Part shown: in pieces, positions 17,493-25,011 of the stretch | How positions within the stretch are numbered: position 1 is the stretch's first letter | How the letters are laid out: the number at the start of each line of letters is the position of its first letter | NCBI GenBank assembly: GCA_020849655.1 | Contig: JADLFU010000011.1 | Span: forward strand, 89,474 to 153,473 | From: Polyangiaceae bacterium | GTDB taxonomy: Bacteria; Myxococcota_A; Polyangia; Polyangiales; Polyangiaceae | DNA: 64,000 nucleotides | Direction: 5' to 3' | Program-made: the position numbers and the translations under genes | The notes under the pieces: model-generated | Seen by the model: the letters and a program-made list of their open reading frames with translations, nothing else | Told to the model about the DNA's origin: nothing | Databases searched by the model: none

Positions 17493-19524
17493 CGCGCTCG
17501 CTCGCGCGGGGGTCGCGCTCGCTCTCTCCGCCGCCCGCGCCTGGGCCGACGACGTCACCGTGACCGCGAGCGCGCCCGACCGCGCGCCAGGCAGCGTGGC
17601 GGTGACGGCCAGCGAGGGGCGCCGGGTGGCGGGGGCGGGCCGTGATCCGCTGCGCGCGGTCGAGAGCCTTCCAGGCGTCGGGCGCGCGTCGTTCGACGGA
17701 GGAAGGATCGTCCTCTGGGGCGCCGCGGCGTCCGACTCGCGCGTGCTCGTCGACGGCGTCGAGATCCCACGGCTCTACCACCTCGGCGGGTTCCGCACGG
17801 TGATCGGGGGCGACCTCGTCGGCGGTCTGACGCTGACGCCGGGCGGGCAGGGGGCGGCCTACGGGCGCGGCACGGGCGGGGTGCTCGTCGTGCGCACGGC
17901 GCCGCTCCCGCGTGACGGCTGGCACGGCAGCGCGCAGCTGGACCTGCTCGACACCTCGGTCGCCGCGAGCGCGACGCTCTTCGGTCGCAGGCTCTCGGTC
18001 CACGCGGCCGCGCGCGAGGGGCACCTCGACCGCGTGGCGGGCGCGGTGGCGCCTGACGAGGTCGCCGACGCCGTGCCCTTCCCGCGGTACAGCGATCGTC
18101 AGGCGAAGCTCTCCCTCTCTCTCGGCGAGGAGGAGACGCTCGATCTCGTGTGGCTGCAGGCGCGCGACGCCTTGGCGCGCGCCGTCGACGCCGCGAGCGC
18201 CACGACCGCGCGGCGCGAGCGGCGCGAGGACGGCTTCGATCGCGTCTGGCTGCGCTACTCGCGCGCGTACGACGACGGCGGCGCGGTCGAGCTCACGCCC
18301 TTCGTCGGGTGGGACACGCGCCTCGGCAGCTCGACCCGCGGGCTCGCGGGCGCCGGGCAGCAGGAACGATCATTCCGCTACGGCCTGCGCGCGTCGTCCT
18401 CGCTGCGCGTGTCGTCCAGCGTCGAGGCGCGCGTCGGCCTCGACGCGCAGGGCACCGCGTCGCGGCTCTCACGGTACGGCTCGCCGACGCTCCCGCCGAG
18501 AGAGGGCGACGTCGCCGTCTTCGGGCAGGCGCCGGGCGCCGACTTCGCGGTCGACGACTGGACCACCACGATCGTGGACGTCGCGCCGTACGTCGAGGTC
18601 GAGGCGCGCGTCGGTCAGCTCACGGTCACACCGGGGATCAGGATCGACGGCTACCTCGTCGAGGGGAGCCGCGCCCTGCCGCGCGCGGGAGACGCGCCGG
18701 TCGCGGGGCTGTCCGAGTTCACGCCGGTCGTCGCGCCCCGGCTCGCCGCGTCGTGGACCGCTGGTCCGCGCGTCTCGTTCGGGGTCGCCGCGGGCCTGTA
18801 CCACCAGCCGCCCGACCCGCTCGATCTCAGCCCCGTCTTCGGCGCGCCTGCGCTCGGCGTGTCCCGCGCGCGTCACCTCGCGCTAAGCTCGGTTGCGCAG
18901 CTCACGCCGCTCGTGTCGCTGGACGTCACGGTGTTTCATGAGTCACAGGACCGCCTGGCGGTCCGCTCGCGGCGGGCCTCTCCGCTCGTCGGGCAGGCGC
19001 TCACCCAGGAGGGAGAGGGGCGCGCGTACGGCGTCCAGACGCTCCTGCGTCGCGCGCGGCGTCGCGGCGTCTTCGGGTGGCTCGCGCACACGGCGACCCG
19101 GAGCGAGCGGAGGCGCGTCGGCGACGCTCGCTACCGCCTGTTCGACGAGGATCGCGCGCACGTGCTCGCCGCGGTCGCGGGCGTCGAGCGCGGCCGGTGG
19201 AGCGTCGGCGTGAGGTTTCGCTACACGACCGGCGCGCCGCGGACGCCGGTCGTCGGATCGTTCTACGAGACCACGACCGGCCAGCACCAGCCGGTGTTCG
19301 GTCAGCTGAACAGCGCTCGCCTCCCGGATTTTCAGCAGCTGGATCTCCGGGTCGAGCGCGCGATCATCGACGGCCAGCTGAGGGCGTACGTCTACGCCGA
19401 CGTGCTGAACGTGACCTTTCGCCAGAACGTCGAGGAGTGGGTGTACAGCGCCGACTACCGCCGCCGCGGCGAGCTGCACGGGATGCCGCTGCTCGCGGTG
19501 GTGGGCGCGAGGATCGAGCGATGA
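17482..19524 (+). CDS. TonB-dependent outer-membrane receptor
   Basis: 680 residues with a signal peptide ending AARAWA. The plug domain (about 45-145) contains RDPLRAVESLPGV, RVLVDGVEIPRLYHLGG and GRGTGGVLVVRTA, all standard for TonB receptors. A 22-strand barrel follows. A short TonB-box-like DDVTVTASAP lies right after the signal. The C-terminus ends AVVGARIER, without the usual terminal Phe. Energy would come from an ExbB-ExbD-TonB system; a lone ExbD lies at 36772. Co-expression with the binding protein and porin suggests import of the binding protein's ligand or its chelate, which is inference. Confidence 0.88.
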   Translation: MSPSALARAGVALALSAARAWADDVTVTASAPDRAPGSVAVTASEGRRVAGAGRDPLRAVESLPGVGRASFDGGRIVLWGAAASDSRVLVDGVEIPRLYHLGGFRTVIGGDLVGGLTLTPGGQGAAYGRGTGGVLVVRTAPLPRDGWHGSAQLDLLDTSVAASATLFGRRLSVHAAAREGHLDRVAGAVAPDEVADAVPFPRYSDRQAKLSLSLGEEETLDLVWLQARDALARAVDAASATTARRERREDGFDRVWLRYSRAYDDGGAVELTPFVGWDTRLGSSTRGLAGAGQQERSFRYGLRASSSLRVSSSVEARVGLDAQGTASRLSRYGSPTLPPREGDVAVFGQAPGADFAVDDWTTTIVDVAPYVEVEARVGQLTVTPGIRIDGYLVEGSRALPRAGDAPVAGLSEFTPVVAPRLAASWTAGPRVSFGVAAGLYHQPPDPLDLSPVFGAPALGVSRARHLALSSVAQLTPLVSLDVTVFHESQDRLAVRSRRASPLVGQALTQEGEGRAYGVQTLLRRARRRGVFGWLAHTATRSERRRVGDARYRLFDEDRAHVLAAVAGVERGRWSVGVRFRYTTGAPRTPVVGSFYETTTGQHQPVFGQLNSARLPDFQQLDLRVERAIIDGQLRAYVYADVLNVTFRQNVEEWVYSADYRRRGELHGMPLLAVVGARIER

Positions 19525-20390
19525 GGCGCGGCGTGGCGTGCGTCGTCCTGTTGGCCGCGTGCCGTCCGGAGCTCGGGCCCCCCGACTCGCTGGTCACGCG
19601 TGAGCGCGTCATCGCCGTCATCGCAGAGCCGCCGGAGTCGGGGCCGGGCGAGGCGGTCGCGTACCGTGCGGTCGTCGCGAGCCCCTCCGGGCCCGTCGAC
19701 GGCGCCGCGGCGACCTGGGGGTTCTGCGCGACGCCGAAGCCGCTGACCGACAACAACCTCGTGGCCTCGGCGTGCCTCGTCGACGCGAGGCCGATCGCGG
19801 ATCCGGCGCGGGCGGAGACGCCGCGCGACGCGTGCAGATCGTTCGGCCCGGATCCACCCCCCGGGGGGCTGCGCCCGCGCGATCCGGACGTGACGGGAGG
19901 CTTCTATCAGCCCGTCCGCGTGGCGCTGGGAGCGGAACGAGCGTTCCGCCTGCAGCGGGTGTCGTGCTCGCTGCCGAGCGCGCCGCTCGACGTCGCGGTG
20001 GCGTTCGCGGCGGCGTACCGCCCGAACGAGCGCCCCGTGGTGCGCGAGCTGTCGCTCACCGCCGAGGGCGCGCCGATCGCGCCTGGAGACCGCGTCCCCG
20101 GCGGCGCCACGATCGGGCTCCGCGTGAGCTGGGACGCGTCCGCCGAGGAGCCGTACGTCGTCTACGATCCTGTCGCGCGCGCCCTCTCCGGGCGCACGGA
20201 GGCGCTCGCGGTGACCTGGTTCGTCTCCGGCGGAGAGGTCGCGGACGAGGTGACCGGCGGCGCTGCGGCTCACTCGAGCGAGACGTCGTGGCGCGCGCCC
20301 GCCGCGGGGCGCGCCTGGGTGTGGGCCGTCCTGCGCGACGAGCGAGGAGGCGTCGACGCCGCCGTGGCGGAGGTCGACGTCGCGCGCTGA
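19521..20390 (+). CDS. lipoprotein of unknown function, last gene of the TonB-receptor operon
   Basis: 289 residues. A short signal with lipobox LLAACRP is followed by a mostly beta protein with several cysteines (GFCATPKPL, SACLVDAR, CRSFGPDPPPGG). The C-terminal third looks like an immunoglobulin-like or bacterial Ig fold (GATIGLRVSWDASAEEPYVVYD, then AGRAWVWAVLRDERGG). The ATG at 19521 overlaps the receptor stop (ATGA). No known family was recognised. Since it is translationally coupled to the receptor, an outer-membrane accessory such as a surface lipoprotein capping the receptor is conceivable, but there is no direct evidence. Confidence 0.75.
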   Translation: MRRGVACVVLLAACRPELGPPDSLVTRERVIAVIAEPPESGPGEAVAYRAVVASPSGPVDGAAATWGFCATPKPLTDNNLVASACLVDARPIADPARAETPRDACRSFGPDPPPGGLRPRDPDVTGGFYQPVRVALGAERAFRLQRVSCSLPSAPLDVAVAFAAAYRPNERPVVRELSLTAEGAPIAPGDRVPGGATIGLRVSWDASAEEPYVVYDPVARALSGRTEALAVTWFVSGGEVADEVTGGAAAHSSETSWRAPAAGRAWVWAVLRDERGGVDAAVAEVDVAR

Positions 20391-20429
20391 CGGCACAGCG
20401 CCCCTGCGGCCCGTGGTAGGAGGGCCGCG

Positions 20430-22178
20430 ATGTCGATCGATCCTCGCGCGACCTTCGCTTTCCAGGGGGGCGTCGGCTCCTACACCGAGATCGCCGTCCG
20501 CGGCCTCGTCGCGGACGGCGGCGCCACGACGGGCCACGCGACGTACGACGACGTCGTCGCCGCGGTCGTCGCCGGGCGCGCGCGCTACGGCGTGCTGCCC
20601 GTCGAGTACACCGTCGTCGGGACGCTGGAGGACGCCTACGATCTGCTGGCGTCCGGCGAGATCGTCCCCGTGGCCGAGCTCATCGGGAAGGTCGAGCACT
20701 GCCTCGTCGCGCCTCCGGGTGCGACGACGGCGACGCTGCGGGAGGTGCTCTCGCACCCGGTCGCGCTCGCGCAGTGCGAGGGCCTCTTCGCGCGGCTCCC
20801 TGCGGCGCGCGCCATCGCGTTCAGCGATCCCGCGCTCGCGGCGCGCGAGGTGGCGGAGCGGGCGGACGCGTCCCGCGGCGCGATCGCGAGCGCCGCCGCC
20901 GCCGAGGCGTTCGGCCTCGTCGTGCTCGAGCGGGACGTCGCGGACGAGCGCGCGTCGTACACGCGGTACCTCGTCGTCGAGCGCGCGCCGCGGCCGGGCA
21001 CGCCGCCCTCCCCGCGCGCCGACGCTCCGCAGAAGACGCTCCTGTCGCTGTCGCCCGACGCGAGGAGCGGCGGGATCGCGGCGGTGCTCGGGGAGCTCTC
21101 CCACGCCGGCGTGCGCGTCGAGAAGCTCGTCTCGCGCCCCCGGCCCGGCGTCTCGTGGGAGGACGTGCTCTACGTCGAGCTCGACGGCGCCGCGGAGGAC
21201 GCGGTCGTCGCCGACGCGCTCTCGCGCGTGCGAGGCAAGTGCAGCTGGTTCCGCGTCCTCGGGAGCTTCCTCCGTGCGGCGCGCCCCACGCCGCCGCCGT
21301 CCGCGCCGCCGCCGCCGCCGGCTCGTGAAGTGCGTGAGGTTCCACCGTTGCCTCCCGCCGCGCGCAACTACCCGCGCGCGGCGCGCCAGGCGCGGTCGGA
21401 GCCGACGATCGTGCGGGTCGGCGACGTCGAGCTGGGCGGTGACACGTTCGTGGTCGCCGCGGGCCCGTGCTCCGTCGAGACGGTGGAGCAGATCGAGGGC
21501 GTCGCCGAGCACGTCCGTCGCGCGGGCGCGCGGCTGCTCCGCGGCGGCGTGTTCAAGCCGCGCACCAACCCCTACAGCTTCCAGGGGCTGGGCTACGAGG
21601 GGCTGCGCATCATGAAGGCGGCGGGCGAGCGCGCGGGCCTGCCGATCGTCACCGAGGTGATGGCGCCGTCGCAGGTCGATCCGGTCGCGGCCGTCGCGGA
21701 CATGCTGCAGATCGGCGCGCGCAACATGCAGAACTTCGATCTCTTGCGGGCGGTCGGGCGCACGCACCGCCCCGTGCTGCTGAAGCGCGGGCTCGCTGGC
21801 ACGATCGACGAGCTGCTCGCAGCCGCCGAGTACATCCTGTCCGAGGGCAACCAGGCGGTGGTCCTGTGCGAGCGCGGCATCCGCACGTTCGAGACGGCGA
21901 CGCGCAACACGCTCGATCTGTCGGCGGTGCCCGTGCTCCGCGAGCGGACGCACCTGCCCGTCGTCGTCGATCCGTCGCACGGCGTAGGCGTCCGGCGCTG
22001 GATCCGCCCGCTCTGCCGCGCCGCCAAGGTCGTCGGCGCGCACGGCATCCTCATCGAGGTGCACCCCGATCCGCCTCGGAGCGTGAGCGACGCCGAGCAG
22101 GCGCTCTCGTACGATGATTTCTCGCGGATCATGGGCGATCTGCGCGAGCTCGGCGGCGACGCCGTGTACCCGGCGTGA
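20430..22178 (+). CDS. prephenate dehydratase - DAHP synthase (type I-beta) fusion
   Basis: 582 residues joining the last and first steps of phenylalanine synthesis. Residues about 8-190 are a prephenate dehydratase domain (FQGGVGSYTEIAV, VLPVEYTVVGTLEDAY, and ASYTRYLVV matching the catalytic Thr-Arg-Phe/Tyr motif). About 205-285 is an ACT regulatory domain with VSRPRPGVSWED in place of ESRP. A Pro-rich linker leads to a type I-beta DAHP synthase (about 330-575: AAGPCSVE, FKPRTNPYSFQGLG, LLKRGL, CERGIRTFE, DPSHGVG). The usual dehydratase ENS is EYT here, so activity of that half is less certain. Phe feedback through ACT onto DAHP synthase is inferred. AGGAGG precedes the ATG by 7 bases. Confidence 0.92.
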   Translation: MSIDPRATFAFQGGVGSYTEIAVRGLVADGGATTGHATYDDVVAAVVAGRARYGVLPVEYTVVGTLEDAYDLLASGEIVPVAELIGKVEHCLVAPPGATTATLREVLSHPVALAQCEGLFARLPAARAIAFSDPALAAREVAERADASRGAIASAAAAEAFGLVVLERDVADERASYTRYLVVERAPRPGTPPSPRADAPQKTLLSLSPDARSGGIAAVLGELSHAGVRVEKLVSRPRPGVSWEDVLYVELDGAAEDAVVADALSRVRGKCSWFRVLGSFLRAARPTPPPSAPPPPPAREVREVPPLPPAARNYPRAARQARSEPTIVRVGDVELGGDTFVVAAGPCSVETVEQIEGVAEHVRRAGARLLRGGVFKPRTNPYSFQGLGYEGLRIMKAAGERAGLPIVTEVMAPSQVDPVAAVADMLQIGARNMQNFDLLRAVGRTHRPVLLKRGLAGTIDELLAAAEYILSEGNQAVVLCERGIRTFETATRNTLDLSAVPVLRERTHLPVVVDPSHGVGVRRWIRPLCRAAKVVGAHGILIEVHPDPPRSVSDAEQALSYDDFSRIMGDLRELGGDAVYPA

Positions 22179-22426
22179 GCCTTCGCGCCCTCGCCGCCGC
22201 CGCGCTCGCGCTCTCGATGAGCGGCTGCTGCTGCGGGCGCCCGTCGACGCGCCTCTCGCCGTGCCGGACGCGCTCGACGTCGACGACGACCTACGACGCC
22301 GCCGCGACCGCGGCGTGCCGCGGATCGTCCACCGCCACGTGTCGATCCTGCTGCCTCGCGCGGGGCGCGAACGTCGCCGTCCCGTCGCGATCGAGCTGCA
22401 GCTGCCTCCGCAGGACGCCGTAAGCC

Positions 22427-23146
22427 GACGCGCGCGAGCGGGAACACCTCGACGTCGACGCCGGGGCTGGTGAGGGCGCTCACGGGCGGCGCGTCGACCG
22501 GCACGCCCGCGGCGTCGAGCAGCGACTGCTCGAGCGAGACGACGCGCGCCTCGTGCAGCGGATACGGCGTGTGGTGCACGCGCCCGGAGAGCAGCGCGCC
22601 CCGGCGCTCGGCGTACAGGAGGTACCGCTCGGCGAAGAAGTGCGTCAGCGTGCCCGGCGTCGCGTGGCCGATCGACGGGCCGATCTCCCACTCGACGGCG
22701 AGATCGGCGGGGCGGCGCCCGGGCGGCAGGCGCCGCGAGCGGTAGCGCACCGCCTGCTGGTCGCGCGCGAGCGACATCTCCGCGCGGAAGTACGGCAACG
22801 ACCACCCGACGCGCGCGCCGACGACCGCCGCCGTGCTCGCGGCGTCGAGGCTGAGGAAGTACACGCCGGGATCGCGCCCGCGGCGGTGCACGTAGGTCCG
22901 CACGTTCGTCTCGTGAAACGCGAACGACAGCGCCTCCGGCAGCCACGCCGGCCGCACGCCCTCCATCGTGAACGGGACCAGCCCGACGTACGCGCGGCCC
23001 TCGAACGTGTCGACCTCCAGCCCGCGCGGCACGAGCGCGCGCAGCCGCGCGACGTCGACCTCCCAGTGGAGGAAGAGCAGCGTCCGCCAGCGATGAAACC
23101 CCTGCGGCGGCCCCTCCGGGCGGCGCGCGGACGCGAGGCGATCCAC
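22427..23146 (-). CDS. DUF2071 family protein (YqjF-like), 3' end disturbed
   Basis: From GTG 23146, 240 residues match a complete DUF2071 protein: RTLLFLHWEVDV, RGLEVDTFEGRAYVGLVPF, FHETNVRTYV, GVYFLSLDA, TLTHFFAERYLLY and SPGVDVEVFPLARV. The family usually ends there. In this frame no stop follows until 21593, so the reading would run 585 bases antisense into the DAHP synthase gene with poor codon use. One base further on, another frame has good codon use and a stop at 22291. The coordinates given cover only the conserved part; the true end is unclear (frameshift or lost stop). The biochemical role of DUF2071 is unknown. Confidence 0.65.
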
Positions 23147-23147
23147 G

Positions 23148-24257
23148 TCAGCGACCGGGCGCGGGGCGCAGGATCGCCGTCACCTCGCGGAACTTCCCGT
23201 TGAACACGAGCAGGCGCACGCGATCCCCGACGCCCTTCGCGGCGACGGCGCGGGACAGGGCCTCGGGCGACGCGACCGGCGCGTCGTCGACGGCGACCAC
23301 GACGTCGCTCTTCGCGCGATCGGGCCCGCCCTTCAGCCCGGCCTCGTCCGCGGGGCCCTCCGACGAGACGCTGACGACGCGCACGCCCGGGATGCCCCCC
23401 GCGCGATCGGCCGCACCCTGGATGCCGAGCCACGGCGCGGGCTGCACCGCCGACTCGGGGACCGTCCGCAGAAACGACCTCAGCGCGTCGGTCGGGACGC
23501 CGATCGGCGCCGGCGCGCACGGGCCCTTCTCCACCGGCGCGCACGCGCGCGCGAGCACGCCGAGCACCTCGCCGTCGTCGTCGACGATCGGGCTCCCGAG
23601 CTCCTTCGGCGAGAGGCGCGTGCCGACGTCGAACACGTCCCGGAGCACGTGATCGTCGCCCCCGAGGAAGCTCTTGCGCCCGCGCAGGACCAGCGACGCC
23701 GGCTGCGCCTTGCCCTTGCCGGGCGTGAAGGAGCGCAGGTGGACGCCCTGCTTCAGCGCGTCCTCGCTCGACGCCGAGAGCCCCTCGGGCCACTTGCCGA
23801 GCTGCGGGACGAGCAGCGCGAGATCCCACACGCGGTCGGTGTGGCCCACCTTCGCCTGCGACACGCTGCCGTCGGCGTAGCGGACGTCGAGGCCGTTGCC
23901 GTCGCCGAGCGAGGAGAGCGCGGCGACGACGCGGCCGTCGTCCTTCAGCGCCGTGCCGAGGCCGAGCACCTCGCCGCCGCGCTCGATCGTGACGACGCCC
24001 CGCCGCGCGCGCTCGACCGGAGACTCCTTGGATTTGTCGGATTTCGCAGCCTTGTCGGGCTTGTCAGCTTTGTCCGGGGCGACGTCGACGGAGAGCTTGC
24101 CCCCCGAGAGCGCGATCGTGGCCTTCTGCTTGTCGAGCGGGGGGAGCTTCGGCGCGGCGAGCGCCGGGCCCGCGCAGGCGACGAGCGTGGCGAGCGCGAG
24201 CACGGAGGAGCGGAGCGTCGTCGGCACGGACGCAGGATAGCGCGCGTCGGGCGTCAT
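23148..24257 (-). CDS. HtrA-like trypsin-fold protein with PDZ domain, catalytically dead
   Basis: 369 residues with a signal peptide (core SSVLALATLVACAGPALAA) and a Lys/Asp-rich linker (DKADKPDKAAKSDKSK). The trypsin-like fold (about 80-265) aligns with HtrA, but where HtrA has the HVV histidine this protein reads VVAALSSLG. Where HtrA has GNSGGPL it reads KELGSPIV. Only the Asp of WDLALL survives, so it cannot be a serine protease of the usual type. The PDZ domain (about 280-365) is intact (PWLGIQGAADRAGG, GPADEAGL). It probably binds unfolded or C-terminal peptides in the periplasm as a chaperone or adaptor. The stop lies 1 base before the DUF2071 GTG. Confidence 0.82.
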   Translation of the reverse strand: MTPDARYPASVPTTLRSSVLALATLVACAGPALAAPKLPPLDKQKATIALSGGKLSVDVAPDKADKPDKAAKSDKSKESPVERARRGVVTIERGGEVLGLGTALKDDGRVVAALSSLGDGNGLDVRYADGSVSQAKVGHTDRVWDLALLVPQLGKWPEGLSASSEDALKQGVHLRSFTPGKGKAQPASLVLRGRKSFLGGDDHVLRDVFDVGTRLSPKELGSPIVDDDGEVLGVLARACAPVEKGPCAPAPIGVPTDALRSFLRTVPESAVQPAPWLGIQGAADRAGGIPGVRVVSVSSEGPADEAGLKGGPDRAKSDVVVAVDDAPVASPEALSRAVAAKGVGDRVRLLVFNGKFREVTAILRPAPGR

Positions 24258-24409
24258 GCCCGTCCCTCGTTAGCAAGCGGCCGGCCGCGGCGGGCCGGGG
24301 TGCAAGGTGGCCGGGGGGGCGCGCGTTGTGTCCCCGCGCGCCGTGGAGAATCTCGGTCACAAAGGCCCGGGACCCGGCCACGGGGCAGACAGAGGCGAGA
24401 AGCTCGGCG

Positions 24410-25009
24410 ATGCTGGCGATAGGGACGACGGCCTTGAAGGTCACAGACGAACTCGGACCGGGCGTTCACGGTGGCGATGCCGCCGCGAGCATCGAGCGGG
24501 CCATCACGCGGGGCGAGCATCGAGACGCCCTCGCGCGAGCGGCGCGCGCCTACGGTCCCTCGCTGGGGCGCCTGTGCATGGCCTACATGGGCTCACAGGC
24601 CGAGGCGGAGGAGCTGGTGCAGGAGACGCTGATCTCCGCCTACGACGCCTTTCCACAGTACCGGGGAGAGGGATCGGTCAAGGCGTTCCTGTACGGGATC
24701 GCGCGGCGCACCTGCGCGAGGGCGCTCGAGAAGCGCGCCCGCCGAGACGCTCGCCTGCGGCTCGTCGGCGACGACGGCGCGGGGGAGGACGCGTCGGTCG
24801 ACGCCATCGCGCGGCAGGACGCGCGACGGGCCCGCGCCGCGCTCGCCGAGCTCCGGCCGACGGAGCGCGAGGCGATCTTGCTGAGGTTCGAGGGAGAGCT
24901 GTCGTTCCGCGAGGTCGCCGAGGCGTGCGGCTGCGACGAGCCCGCGGCGCGCAAGCGGGTCTCCCGGGCGATCACCAGGCTGCGTGAGCTGATGGGCGAG
25001 GAGTCGTGA
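24410..25009 (+). CDS. ECF-type RNA polymerase sigma factor
   Basis: 199 residues. Region 2 (YMGSQAEAEELVQETLISAYDAF, then GSVKAFLYGIARRT) and region 4 (LRPTEREAILLRFEGELSFREVAEACGCDE, then RKRVSRAITRLREL) are complete, with no region 3, as in extracytoplasmic-function sigma factors. The ATG at 24410 gives the usual length; a TTG at 24326 would add 28 low-quality residues. The 152 bases upstream hold no clear promoter that I can read. The gene ends in a GAGGAG sequence serving the next gene, whose product has an anti-sigma zinc finger, so the pair forms a sigma/anti-sigma unit. Confidence 0.92.
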   Translation: MLAIGTTALKVTDELGPGVHGGDAAASIERAITRGEHRDALARAARAYGPSLGRLCMAYMGSQAEAEELVQETLISAYDAFPQYRGEGSVKAFLYGIARRTCARALEKRARRDARLRLVGDDGAGEDASVDAIARQDARRARAALAELRPTEREAILLRFEGELSFREVAEACGCDEPAARKRVSRAITRLRELMGEES

Positions 25010-25011
25010 CG

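Noticed and set aside
12908..20390. Calling the cassette a molybdate or phosphate transporter
   Set aside because: No ligand-specific residues can be read with certainty and no permease is present; the ligand is left open.
22175..22423. Short plus-strand gene with a lipoprotein-like signal (lipobox near GCCCG)
   Set aside because: After the signal it is Ser/Thr/Arg/Cys low-complexity sequence with no recognisable domain, and it lies opposite the minus-strand frame that has good codon use. Kept only as part of the disturbed-region finding.
24326..24409. Earlier TTG start for the sigma factor
   Set aside because: It would add 28 residues with no sigma similarity; ATG 24410 gives a normal ECF length.
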